This document shows positions 25,201-33,158 of a stretch of 64,000 bases of DNA, piece after piece; position 1 is the stretch's first letter, and each line of letters starts with the position of its first letter. Below the pieces are notes generated by a model. The model was not told the DNA's origin, did not search any database, and saw nothing but the letters and a program-made list of their open reading frames with translations. Both the position numbers and the translations under genes were made by a program. The stretch spans positions 150,001-214,000 of the forward strand of contig NZ_CP081878.1 of NCBI RefSeq assembly GCF_022170825.1, in the 5' to 3' direction. Source of the stretch: Exiguobacterium acetylicum. GTDB taxonomy: Bacteria > Bacillota > Bacilli > Exiguobacteriales > Exiguobacteriaceae.

Positions 25201-25638
25201 ATGATTCAACTTGTACCAGTAACAGCAGAAAATTGGGAGGCTTGTTGTGAGCTGACGCTGACGGCAGAACAGCAGGACTTCATGGAAGCGAATGTTTACT
25301 CAATCGCACAAGCAAAGTTCGAACCAAGCCTTGTCCTTCGGGCGATCATGACAGATGAAACAGTCGTCGGTTTTGTGATGTACAACACGGAGCTAGAAGA
25401 ACTTGACGGATACTGGATCTATCGCATCATGATCGATCAAACGCAGCAAGGAAACGGAATCGGACGATTAGCGATGCAAGCTGTAATTGAAGAGATGCGG
25501 ACGTTACCCGCAGCAAATCGAATCGTCGTTGGATATCGACCGGACAATCAGGCAGCGCACCGTCTGTATGCGAGTCTCGGCTTCATCGATCACGGGGATC
25601 GATTTGGTCGGGAAATGGCAGTACGATTAGACGTTTAA
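25201..25638 (+). CDS. GNAT acetyltransferase, BltD/spermidine N-acetyltransferase-like
   Basis: 145 residues; ATG 25201 is better placed to AAAAGGGG than ATG 25195. The acetyl-CoA motif QQGNGIGRLAMQAVIEEM lies at about 82-99, and PDNQAAHRLYASLGF at about 116-130. The start (LVPVTAENWEACCELTLT.EQQDFMEANVYSIAQAKFEPSLVLRAI) follows the BltD/PaiA type of polyamine acetyltransferases of Bacillus. Polyamine acetylation is therefore the best guess, not proven. The leader upstream is unusual. Confidence 0.8.
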   Translation: MIQLVPVTAENWEACCELTLTAEQQDFMEANVYSIAQAKFEPSLVLRAIMTDETVVGFVMYNTELEELDGYWIYRIMIDQTQQGNGIGRLAMQAVIEEMRTLPAANRIVVGYRPDNQAAHRLYASLGFIDHGDRFGREMAVRLDV

Positions 25639-25644
25639 AGTATG

Positions 25645-25676
25645 AAAGGACTCTTGAATTTCAAGAGTCTTTTTCT
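25645..25676 (+). terminator. Terminator after the GNAT gene
   Basis: Stem AAAGGACTCTTGAA/TTCAAGAGTC followed by TTTTTC. Confidence 0.85.
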
Positions 25677-25740
25677 TTTGGATATTTTTTGAAACTTTTC
25701 ACGTCTCGTCATGCTCTAATAAGTAAAGGGAGGGAACACG

Positions 25741-26283
25741 ATGGACTTACGAAACGAGCATACGACGCTCGTCCGCCGTGCGATGAAGCACGATGAAGCG
25801 GCATTTGAGCAATTAGTGCTCCTACATAGCGAACAATTATACAGAACGGCGTATCTATACGTGAAAAATGAACACGATGCCTTAGACGTCGTACAAGAGA
25901 CGGTCTATAAAGCGTTCATCTCAATCGAACAAGTGAAAGAACCAAAGCATTTCGTGACATGGATTACGAAAATCTTGATTCGCAATTGTTATCGGGTGTT
26001 GGAAAAACAACAACCAACAGATGATATTGTGCTTCATATTCCGGTACAGGAAGACCAATCTCGAGACGAACATCTTGATCTCGTACATGCTTTATCACAT
26101 CTCCGAAAAGAATACCGGGACGTCTTAGTTCTCTTCTATTTTCATGATATCCCAATGAAAGAGATCGCAAGCTTCATCGGCATTACCCTCAATACGGTGA
26201 AGACGTATTTAAAACGAGGACGCGAAGAGTTAAAAGTACAGTTAGGAGGAATGGATTATGGCACAGCACGATCTACAAAATGA
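25741..26283 (+). CDS. ECF-type RNA polymerase sigma factor
   Basis: 180 residues; ATG behind AAAGGGAGGGAACACG. Region 2 (about 12-75) contains EHDALDVVQETVYKAFISI and HFVTWITKILIRNCYRVL; region 4 (about 115-168) contains LRKEYRDVLVLFYFHDIPMKEIASFIGITLNTVKTYLKRGREELK. The overlapping next gene encodes a DUF4179 membrane protein, the usual partner anti-sigma factor of this group. Upstream, TGAAAC (25690) is followed by CGTC but at the wrong distance for a SigW-type promoter; an extended -10 TGCTCTAAT lies at 25712-25720. Confidence 0.9.
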   Translation: MDLRNEHTTLVRRAMKHDEAAFEQLVLLHSEQLYRTAYLYVKNEHDALDVVQETVYKAFISIEQVKEPKHFVTWITKILIRNCYRVLEKQQPTDDIVLHIPVQEDQSRDEHLDLVHALSHLRKEYRDVLVLFYFHDIPMKEIASFIGITLNTVKTYLKRGREELKVQLGGMDYGTARSTK

Positions 26284-27613
26284 CTATGAAAAAATTCCTG
26301 TACCGACGAAGGCCTTGCAAGACCGGATTCGTCAAGGGATCACGCAAGGCGTAGCGGAACGGAAACAAGTACGTCCTCGCCGAAAACAATACGTAGCCGT
26401 TGCCGGACTTGCCGCCTCGCTATTCGTGACGACATTCATCGTTCCAACGTTTGCTTCCGCGATGTCGCATGTTCCGTTGATTGGTGGACTGTACCGTCCC
26501 TTTACAGAACAGGGCACAGTCGGCACGGAAATCGAGAAGAAACAACTTGCAACAGCAATTGATCAGACGGTCACCGATCAAGGGATTACAATCAAAGTCG
26601 TCGATGCGTACTATGATGGTACGACGATCGGAATGAATCTGACGGCAACCGGTGTACCTGACGTTAACGAAACAAAACGAGCTGGTTTTTATGAGATATT
26701 TAAAGAGGATAAACGATTTGAAGGTACTGAAAATCAAGAATTAGCACACTTTAAACAGGACGGTAAGGTGTGGAGAGCACAAATCGAATATGATGTCAGC
26801 TTACAAAAGTTGGACGATTCGATGCAGGTGCCACTTGTGATTTCGGAAATGTTTGGTTTAGACGGGAACTGGCAATTTGAAGTTCCGGTCAAACGACTGC
26901 AAGCCATTGAACAGACGTTTGATACGACGGTGAAGAATCCTGATTATGCGGTCGATGTCACGTTGAAACAGATGACAAAAGGACAGGCAAGTACGACGTT
27001 TGATTATACAGCGGTCTATCCGAAGTCATATGATTATCGAATCGAATTCACATTGTTTGATGATAGCGGAAAAGAAGTCATTCACAATTGGTCAAAAAGT
27101 ACAGCCTTAGTAACACATACGAATACTTCGTCCGAGCGAACAGATACATCACGACTCAGTCTAGGCAACTATGTAATTCCGAGCGGAGCATACACATTGC
27201 ATCCTCAATTGAGTATTACACCTAAGACAACGTTTATTCCGTTGACGACATCTTTACCTTACGCGGAGCAGAATCCGACGCATCCGTTAAAAATGACGAC
27301 ACAAAGCATTAAGATTACGGACTCTCAAGTAATCGTCGATTTCAAAACGAATGCAGATGAATCATTATCAGTTATGAAGTTAGACGCAGCGAATAACATG
27401 TTCCTGATTCAAGGAAACGAACCACCGGATGGTCGTGAAATTAAACCGGCTGTTGAAGTCATCGATTCGAAACAAAAGCAATTCCGTGCCATATTTACAT
27501 TAACGTCGTCACAAATGGCAGCAATCGATGACTTTTATCTACAAACTGGCTATTCAAATACCGTGACGAATACCCCAATTGATTTGAAACCGATTCCGTT
27601 CATTGTCGACTAA
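26258..27613 (+). CDS. DUF4179 membrane protein, probable anti-sigma factor
   Basis: 451 residues; ATG 26258 after TTAGGAGGAATGGATT, inside the 3' end of the sigma gene, so the two are translationally coupled. The first 45 residues are charged and cytoplasmic, a single membrane helix lies at about 46-66, and the remaining 380 residues are extracytoplasmic. ALYRP-type GGLYRPFTEQGTVGTEIEKKQ after the helix and TVTDQGITIKVVDAYYDGTTI are typical of DUF4179. By analogy with such pairs it should hold the sigma factor inactive until an envelope signal arrives. Ends 55 bp before a GNAT gene that may be cotranscribed. Confidence 0.85.
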   Translation: MAQHDLQNDYEKIPVPTKALQDRIRQGITQGVAERKQVRPRRKQYVAVAGLAASLFVTTFIVPTFASAMSHVPLIGGLYRPFTEQGTVGTEIEKKQLATAIDQTVTDQGITIKVVDAYYDGTTIGMNLTATGVPDVNETKRAGFYEIFKEDKRFEGTENQELAHFKQDGKVWRAQIEYDVSLQKLDDSMQVPLVISEMFGLDGNWQFEVPVKRLQAIEQTFDTTVKNPDYAVDVTLKQMTKGQASTTFDYTAVYPKSYDYRIEFTLFDDSGKEVIHNWSKSTALVTHTNTSSERTDTSRLSLGNYVIPSGAYTLHPQLSITPKTTFIPLTTSLPYAEQNPTHPLKMTTQSIKITDSQVIVDFKTNADESLSVMKLDAANNMFLIQGNEPPDGREIKPAVEVIDSKQKQFRAIFTLTSSQMAAIDDFYLQTGYSNTVTNTPIDLKPIPFIVD

Positions 27614-27615
27614 AC

Positions 27616-27662
27616 AAGGAGACTCCTTATACGCTGTCGAACTAGAGTCAGCAAAGGAGTCT
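27616..27662 (+). promoter_or_regulatory. Alternative hairpins that can hide the ribosome site of the next gene
   Basis: AGACTCCTT (27620-27628) is exactly complementary to AAGGAGTCT (27654-27662), which contains the Shine-Dalgarno sequence of the GNAT gene. The same CTCCTT can instead pair with AAGGAG at 27616-27621. The two pairings exclude each other, the layout of a translational switch. Confidence 0.45.
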
Positions 27663-27668
27663 GATGAG

Positions 27669-28151
27669 ATGGAAGTACGCCAAATGACAGCAGATGATTA
27701 CGAAGAAGTCGTCCGTATCTATGAACAAGGGATAAAAACGGAGAATGCGACGTTTCGCACAGAAGCGTTACCATACGAAGAGTGGACGCGTCATCACCAC
27801 GAACACAGTCGACTCGTTGCAATCGAAGGTGAGCAACTGCTCGGCTGGGTCGCGTTAAGTCCGTTCTCTTCGATTCCAGCATATGACGGTGTCGCGGAAA
27901 TCAGCCTTTATATCGCTGAAGAAGCACGCGGCAAAGGTGTCGGCACACGTTTGATGGAAGACGTCATCGAATCAAGTGAGGTTGCCGGAATCTGGACCTT
28001 GCAATCGCAAGTCTTCCCGGAAAATAAAGCGAGTCTTCGTCTTCATGAACGATTCGGTTTTCGGGAAGTCGGACGTCGTGAACGAATTGGTCGGCTCGGT
28101 GGCAGGTGGCGCGACACGGTTTTGCTTGAGCGACGAAGCACATATCTTTAA
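27669..28151 (+). CDS. GNAT acetyltransferase, phosphinothricin/methionine sulfoximine acetyltransferase-like
   Basis: 160 residues from ATG 27669, nine bases after AAAGGAG; upstream in-frame sequence has no better start. The chain VRQMTADDYEEVVRIYEQGIKTENATFRTE, LLGWVALSPFSSIPAYDGVAEISLYI, ARGKGVGTRLMEDVI and SQVFPENKASLRLHERFGFREVGRRERIGRLGGRWRDTVLLERR matches the Pat/YncA/YwnH group, which acetylates methionine sulfoximine or phosphinothricin-like amino acids. The natural substrate is not known. Its leader could form a switch-like structure. Confidence 0.85.
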   Translation: MEVRQMTADDYEEVVRIYEQGIKTENATFRTEALPYEEWTRHHHEHSRLVAIEGEQLLGWVALSPFSSIPAYDGVAEISLYIAEEARGKGVGTRLMEDVIESSEVAGIWTLQSQVFPENKASLRLHERFGFREVGRRERIGRLGGRWRDTVLLERRSTYL

Positions 28152-28155
28152 AAGC

Positions 28156-28190
28156 AGGCAAGTGGACGTCGTGTTCGTTTGCCTTTTTGT
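28156..28190 (+). terminator. Probable terminator after the GNAT gene
   Basis: AGGCAA (28156-28161) pairs with TTGCCT (28179-28184), followed by TTTTT. The loop is long, so efficiency is uncertain. Confidence 0.55.
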
Positions 28191-28250
28191 GTTGAAATCA
28201 AGGAATAACGGGAAAAGAGAGGAAGCAGAAAAGAGGAGGAGGGAATCACG

Positions 28251-29318
28251 ATGGATGATTTTTTTGGTGAAGGACTTGAGACCAATCAACAAAAACGAAA
28301 ACGCAAACTGGAGGAAATCTTTGATCAGTCGTTTGAATCGGAACGACGGGATTTTAATCAATCGTTGGAGCAGGATGTGACAGTCGCTCTGATTGGAGAC
28401 GTCAACGCAGGAAAATCCTCAACCTTGAACGCGATTCTCGGACGAGAAGTGGCAACGGTCGGTGCTCGACCAGGGGAGACGGTTCGCATTGATCAAGTAA
28501 GACAACACCCAGAAGATAAAGTCATCTTCGTTGATACACCAGGATTGAATGATGCCAATACACAGAACTCGGAAGCGACATGGACATACTACCAAAGTGC
28601 CGACGTCATTCTCTATTTTTTGAATGCGGCAGGTACCGTCTTATCCGAGACGGAAACGAAAAATTTCCGGAAGATTTATCAACATAATCAAAATGTCTTG
28701 ATCGTCGTTACGAAGATGGACGCGACGAATGATGTCGATACGATTGTCCGCCATATTGAAGAAAAATTGCCTGGACCGAAAATCATTCCCGTATCAGCAA
28801 AAGAAGGAACAAATATCGATCGGCTCCGCCGGGAGGTCCTCGATATCTTAAAAAAGTTCGACAAGGATAATGTGTTTGTTCGCCAGATGGATCCAACCGT
28901 TCGCGGCAAGATCGCGAACAACTGGATTGTTGGTGCAGGAACAGCCGCTGGTGCGATTGGTGCCGTGCCGTTTCCGGGAGCTGATATCATTCCGTTGACC
29001 TCGATTCAAATCGGCTTGATGCTGAAGTTATCGAATCTGTACGAACGACAGTTATCCAAAGAGAGTGCAAAAGAATTACTTGTCGTGACAATCGTCGGGA
29101 ACTCTGGAAAAACGGCTTTTCGGCAAATAGCGAAGCTGGTTCCGGGATATGGTGCTGTCATTGCAGCTGGAGTTGCTTCAACAGCAACCCTTGCGCTTGG
29201 ATACGGGACGAAATATGTCTATGAGAATAAGCTCGAACTGACACCGGAACAACTGATGGGATTCGTCAAACGATTCCGCAAGAAAGCAGAGGAGTCGTCA
29301 GAAGAGACAAACGAGTAA
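28251..29318 (+). CDS. Membrane-associated GTPase with DUF697-like C-terminal domain
   Basis: 355 residues; ATG behind GAGGAGGGAATCACG. A TRAFAC-class GTPase domain (about 40-205) has G1 GDVNAGKSS, a G2-region Thr in RPGETVR, G3 DTPG, G4 TKMD and G5 SAKEG. The C-terminal part (about 220-340) holds amphipathic or membrane-inserting stretches such as IVGAGTAAGAIGAVPFPGADIIPLTSIQIGLMLKL and GYGAVIAAGVASTATLALGYGT, the pattern of DUF697/YcjF-like proteins, plus an acidic tail. The cellular role is unknown; envelope stress or membrane remodelling are guesses. Confidence 0.82.
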   Translation: MDDFFGEGLETNQQKRKRKLEEIFDQSFESERRDFNQSLEQDVTVALIGDVNAGKSSTLNAILGREVATVGARPGETVRIDQVRQHPEDKVIFVDTPGLNDANTQNSEATWTYYQSADVILYFLNAAGTVLSETETKNFRKIYQHNQNVLIVVTKMDATNDVDTIVRHIEEKLPGPKIIPVSAKEGTNIDRLRREVLDILKKFDKDNVFVRQMDPTVRGKIANNWIVGAGTAAGAIGAVPFPGADIIPLTSIQIGLMLKLSNLYERQLSKESAKELLVVTIVGNSGKTAFRQIAKLVPGYGAVIAAGVASTATLALGYGTKYVYENKLELTPEQLMGFVKRFRKKAEESSEETNE

Positions 29319-29358
29319 TCTCCCTGTTATTCTATTCAGCAATAAAGGGGGAGATGTC

Positions 29359-30000
29359 ATGACACGCTTACTTGAAGAAATTAAACAGTATCAATCGGAA
29401 TTCCGACAAAAAGCACCTGCAGAAAAACAACGCCTGATGGCAGAAGCGACAGCTGAACTTGCTGCTTCTGGAGTCGCCAAAGGGTTAGGTATCGGTGATA
29501 CGATTCCAAACTTTACGTTACCCGATACATCAGGGGAGCCGGTCGCCATCAAGACATTACTTGAGCAAGGTCCTGTCATCTTGACGTTTTATCGGGGCGG
29601 CTGGTGCCCGTACTGTAATCTCGAGCTTCGCGCGTACGAACGGGAAATTGACCGAATTCGTGCACAGGGAGCGACCGTCGTTGCAATCAGTCCGGAGACA
29701 CCTGACTTTGCTGAACAAACAGCGAACAAGAATGAGTTAAGTTTCCCCGTCTTAAGTGACGTTGATTTGCATGTATCTCGTCAATTTGACCTTGTATTTG
29801 ACTTACCAGATTATCTGATTGAGATTTATAAGGCATCAGGACTCGATGTAGCGAAGCACAACGGAAATGATGATTGGCAGTTGCCGAAACCGGCGACGTT
29901 CATCATTGATATGAGTGGTGTGATTCGTTTCGCAGAAGTGCCATCGGATTATACGAAACGCATTGATCCGCAGACGATTATCGATTACCTCGAGAAGTAA
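29359..30000 (+). CDS. Peroxiredoxin-like protein (AhpC/TSA family)
   Basis: 213 residues; ATG behind AAGGGGGAGATGTC. A helical N-terminal stretch of about 40 residues precedes a thioredoxin-fold domain with TFYRGGWCPYCNLELRAYE, in which Cys83 is the peroxidatic position and Cys86 could resolve it as in CXXC enzymes. AISPETPDFAEQTANKNELSFPVLSDVDLHVSRQF and PKPATFIIDMSGVIRFAEV continue the family pattern. It likely reduces peroxides with thioredoxin. The gene has its own terminator. Confidence 0.85.
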   Translation: MTRLLEEIKQYQSEFRQKAPAEKQRLMAEATAELAASGVAKGLGIGDTIPNFTLPDTSGEPVAIKTLLEQGPVILTFYRGGWCPYCNLELRAYEREIDRIRAQGATVVAISPETPDFAEQTANKNELSFPVLSDVDLHVSRQFDLVFDLPDYLIEIYKASGLDVAKHNGNDDWQLPKPATFIIDMSGVIRFAEVPSDYTKRIDPQTIIDYLEK

Positions 30001-30024
30001 GTAAAAGAGACAGCAGAATATACG

Positions 30025-30066
30025 AAAACCAACTCCTAGTGATGCACTAAGAGTTGGTTTTTTTAT
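30025..30066 (+). terminator. Terminator after the peroxiredoxin gene
   Basis: Stem AAAACCAACTC/GAGTTGGTTTT with an inner TAGTG/CACTA pair, ending in T7. Confidence 0.88.
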
Positions 30067-30134
30067 GATTCAATCTGTTTTATTTGGATAATATAGACAT
30101 AAAAATGGGTATAAAGAGGTAACCAAACATATAG

Positions 30135-30180
30135 ATGGAGGTGAAGCGTCGCTCCTAGGCTATCAGGAGTCCGCGTCGAT
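30135..30180 (+). promoter_or_regulatory. manA leader: hairpin over the ribosome site and a 7-codon frame
   Basis: CTCCT (30152-30156) pairs with AGGAG (30165-30169), the Shine-Dalgarno sequence of manA, with an outer GCG/CGC. An ATG at 30135 opens MEVKRRS, whose stop lies in the hairpin, so its translation could open the structure. Suggestive only. Confidence 0.35.
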
Positions 30181-31131
30181 ATGTATGCCATTCAACCAAT
30201 TTTTAAAGAACGAATTTGGGGCGGTCGACGTTTAGAAGTGTTGTTTCAGTTTGAATTACCAGAAGGGCAAATTGGAGAATGTTGGACAGCATCCGCCCAC
30301 GCAAGTGGGAAGACGCACTTCTTAGATGGACCTGATCAGGGCAAGACGCTAGATGAACTATGGCAAACAAAACGGACAGAACTGTTCGGTGATTATCTGC
30401 TTGACGCCTTTCCGCTTCATGTAAAATTTTTGGATTCGTCCGCCTACTTATCCGTTCAAGTCCATCCGAATGATGAGGAGGCACGACGGCTAGAAGGAGA
30501 ACCATATGGTAAAAATGAATGCTGGTATATTTTAGAGGCTACACCAGGGGCAGAAATCATTCTCGGTCACAATCTACAATCACGAGATGATCTGTTCCGG
30601 TGCGCTCAAGAAAAGGACTGGGAGACGTCTCTTCGACATCAACAAGTTAAACCTGGCGAATTCTATTACATTCCGAGCGGTACGATCCACGCTTTAGGAC
30701 CAGGCATCGTTCTTCTTGAGATTCAACAGATGAGCGATCGGACGTACCGACTATATGATTACGACAGATTAGGAGATGACGGGAAACCGAGAGAATTGCA
30801 CGTTGAAAAGGCGATTGCCGTCACGACGATTCCAGATGAGCCATGGACGAATCAACCAGAAGTTATTCTGAAGGAAGGGGGCGTCATGACGAAGTTGTTG
30901 CAGGTTCCTTCCTTTACGGTCATCCGTCATGAAGTGACTGGTACGTATGCATTACATGATTATCCGGTCTTTCGTTTATTGACTGTCATTGATGGTAAAG
31001 GAGAAGCACGACAAGGGAATCGCGTGATTCCTTTACAGAAAGGAAAACAATTCTTTTTACCGCGTCGAGCGGGAGATTACGAAATATCTGGATCCGTCAC
31101 GTTCATGACGAGTGAAGTGTTTTTAGACTAA
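30181..31131 (+). CDS. manA: Mannose-6-phosphate isomerase, class I
   Basis: 316 residues, typical of the short Bacillus-type enzyme. It interconverts fructose-6-phosphate and mannose-6-phosphate. The start MYAIQPIFKERIWGG and the zinc site text LSVQVHPNDEEA (His and Gln ligands), ECWYIL and YIPSGTIHALG with GIVLLEIQQMSDRTYRLYDY are the class I hallmarks. It is convergent with manC, the next step but one toward GDP-mannose; a phosphomannomutase is not encoded nearby. The leader may control translation. Confidence 0.92.
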   Translation: MYAIQPIFKERIWGGRRLEVLFQFELPEGQIGECWTASAHASGKTHFLDGPDQGKTLDELWQTKRTELFGDYLLDAFPLHVKFLDSSAYLSVQVHPNDEEARRLEGEPYGKNECWYILEATPGAEIILGHNLQSRDDLFRCAQEKDWETSLRHQQVKPGEFYYIPSGTIHALGPGIVLLEIQQMSDRTYRLYDYDRLGDDGKPRELHVEKAIAVTTIPDEPWTNQPEVILKEGGVMTKLLQVPSFTVIRHEVTGTYALHDYPVFRLLTVIDGKGEARQGNRVIPLQKGKQFFLPRRAGDYEISGSVTFMTSEVFLD

Positions 31132-31139
31132 AGCAGACG

Positions 31140-31167
31140 AAAGGGCACCAATAGAGGTGCCCTTTCT
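31140..31167. terminator. Probable bidirectional terminator between manA and manC
   Basis: Stem AAAGGGCACC/GGTGCCCTTT with a six-base loop. The T tract is short, so strength is uncertain. Confidence 0.6.
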
Positions 31168-31171
31168 AACA

Positions 31172-32506
31172 TCATGGATTGGACCGAATGGAGGTGGGGA
31201 GCGGATAGTTATCCTGCTCTGTCCAATCAATCGAATATTTAATTTCGATCATGATCAAATCTTCTAGTGTTGTCAGGGTATGTGGAACGCCTTGTGGGAT
31301 ATGCACGACAGAAGTCGGACCGAGTTGCTGTGACTGACCATCGATCAGTGCTTCAGCGCGACCTTGTAAGATGCTCCATGTCGAATCGGTATGCGCATGA
31401 TAATGGTGACTGATTTGCTGATTTGCTTTAATATGCAGCCGACGGGTCACCGCATAACGTCCGTCCTCTAATTGTTGCTGATGTAAAATCGTCGCATAAC
31501 CCCAGCGTTTCCATTCAAATTGTGGTGGAAGTGTTGCATCCGTCAAATAGTCCTTTAAGGCAGGTGTTTCATCTTTTGAAGCAACGAGGACACCATCCGG
31601 ACTCACGGATACGATCAAGTTATCGAGTCCGATTCCTAACACGGGTACCTGCAACTCATTAACGATATGTGTATTCGTCGAGTGGAGCATCCGGGCGTTC
31701 CCGTGAAGTGGGTGCGGCATTTCTTCTGTCAAAGTGTTCCACGTCCCGAGATCTTTCCAGTAGCCATCATACCGGTGAACGAATAAAGCGTCCGTTTTCT
31801 CGACAACAGCATAATCAAACGACGTTTTTTCTAGTGTCTCATACTCCGAACGCAGTGCTTCAAACGATGTTGGAACATTTTGTTCTTCTAAGCGCCGCAT
31901 TAAAAAGTCCAGTCGGCAGGCGAAGACACCACAGTTCCAAAGCGCACCTTGGTCAATCAAATCTGCGGCAACATCGAGTGTCGGTTTCTCCTGAAAGCGT
32001 TCGACGATGGACATGTTTTCGGAAGTCTGCGGAATGATATAGCCATATTTTGATGTAGGATGCAACGGTTCGACACCCATTAAATGAAGCGCATCCGGAT
32101 GTTCTTGGACGGCTTGGTCCAGTTGCTCGAAGCGTTCAAAAAACGATAATTCAACGTAAGGATCGACCGGCATGATGATGACCGTCTCTTCTAAATCAAT
32201 CCGCTCTGCCAAGTAACTCGTCGCAAGCATGATGGCAGGGAACGTATCGCGACGTGATGGTTCCTGAATGATGGACGTTTTGAACCCAAGTTGGTTTTCG
32301 ATTGCATCGACTTGTGAGCTGGTCGTCGTAATGACAGTTCGATCGTCCAGACCGACTTCCTGAAGCTGTTGAAAGACGCGTTCCATCATGGACTGTTTAT
32401 TGCCATCGCGATCTTCAAGGATCTTTAAGAACTGTTTCGAGTTTAAATCGTTCGAGAGCGGCCAAAGCCGTTTTCCGGATCCACCTGATAGTAAAAGAAT
32501 ATACAT
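31172..32506 (-). CDS. manC: Mannose-1-phosphate guanylyltransferase / mannose-6-phosphate isomerase, type II
   Basis: 444 residues. The N-terminal nucleotidyltransferase domain (about 1-280) starts with LLSGGSGKRLWPLSN and has the ManC motifs EPSRRDTFPAIMLA, VMPVDPY-like IIMPVDPY, FQEKP and WNCGVFACR; the C-terminal cupin (about 330-440) holds the phosphomannose isomerase half with HYHAHTDSTWSILQG and IPQGVPHTL. It makes GDP-mannose from mannose-1-phosphate and GTP. ATG follows AAAGGATGGTCGTCA. It is divergent from a receiver-domain gene and probably supplies the glycosyltransferases encoded downstream. Confidence 0.92.
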   Translation of the reverse strand: MYILLLSGGSGKRLWPLSNDLNSKQFLKILEDRDGNKQSMMERVFQQLQEVGLDDRTVITTTSSQVDAIENQLGFKTSIIQEPSRRDTFPAIMLATSYLAERIDLEETVIIMPVDPYVELSFFERFEQLDQAVQEHPDALHLMGVEPLHPTSKYGYIIPQTSENMSIVERFQEKPTLDVAADLIDQGALWNCGVFACRLDFLMRRLEEQNVPTSFEALRSEYETLEKTSFDYAVVEKTDALFVHRYDGYWKDLGTWNTLTEEMPHPLHGNARMLHSTNTHIVNELQVPVLGIGLDNLIVSVSPDGVLVASKDETPALKDYLTDATLPPQFEWKRWGYATILHQQQLEDGRYAVTRRLHIKANQQISHHYHAHTDSTWSILQGRAEALIDGQSQQLGPTSVVHIPQGVPHTLTTLEDLIMIEIKYSIDWTEQDNYPLPTSIRSNP

Positions 32507-32546
32507 TGACGACCATCCTTTCTTTTTAAAACGGAGGCGATAGCAT

Positions 32547-33158
32547 ATGGCACTTTATCTATTAGTTGACTCACATGAACCGACACGACGGATTTTACGT
32601 CGTAAACTGCTAGCAGCGGGACAAGACGTACAGGAAGCAGGATCAGGAGAAGAAGCACTGGAACAACTCAGCAATTCTGACGTAGATGTCTTGCTGACGG
32701 AACTTCGACTTCCAGAAATGGACGGGGTCGAGTTATTACGCGCTGCTAAACAACGTGCGCCGCTAACGAAACAAATCGTGTTGACCGATTATATGCAGGT
32801 GCATACACTGCTTGCTGCCGTAAATGCGGGAAACGTCAGTCGGATGATGACGAAACCTTTGAAAGTTGATGAGCGAATACTTTCCATCATGACTAAAATT
32901 GGTGATGAAGTCGTCGAAACGAAGCAACGAAAACGCAATTTAGTAAATCATTTCGAGAGCGTGCTTTTGAGTTCGGATCGTCCATACTGTTTATTTTTTG
33001 AAGACGGAACGATTGCCAGTCAACGCTCTTTAATCATTAGTCACTCCGAACAAGAGGTGCGTGAAAAAGACAAGATACAGCGCTTAGAATTCCCCACGCA
33101 GTTCGGCACCTACATCTTGTATCAATCAGTCATCGGAAGCATTACGAAACCCGTTTGA
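32547..33158 (+). CDS. Receiver-domain protein with Glu in place of the phosphoacceptor Asp
   Basis: 203 residues; ATG after CGGAGGCGATAGCAT. Residues 1-115 are a receiver domain: LLVDSHEPTRRILRRKL, VLLTELRLPEMDG, IVLTDY (Thr80) and MTKPLK (Lys103). The alignment of VLLTELRLPEMDG with the NtrC-like VLLSDIRMPGMDG puts Glu52 where the phosphorylated Asp should be, a substitution known to mimic phosphorylation. The acidic pocket keeps Asp8 with a spacer. About 90 C-terminal residues (NHFESVLLSSDRPYCLFFEDGTIASQRSLII...) have no DNA-binding motif I recognise. It is surrounded by glycan genes, and its 3' end overlaps the convergent GT2 gene by 17 bp. Confidence 0.8.
   Translation: MALYLLVDSHEPTRRILRRKLLAAGQDVQEAGSGEEALEQLSNSDVDVLLTELRLPEMDGVELLRAAKQRAPLTKQIVLTDYMQVHTLLAAVNAGNVSRMMTKPLKVDERILSIMTKIGDEVVETKQRKRNLVNHFESVLLSSDRPYCLFFEDGTIASQRSLIISHSEQEVREKDKIQRLEFPTQFGTYILYQSVIGSITKPV

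Noticed and set aside
25690-25710. TGAAAC followed by CGTC as an ECF promoter before the second sigma factor gene
   Set aside because: The spacing is 6 or 11 bp instead of about 16, so it does not fit known ECF promoters.
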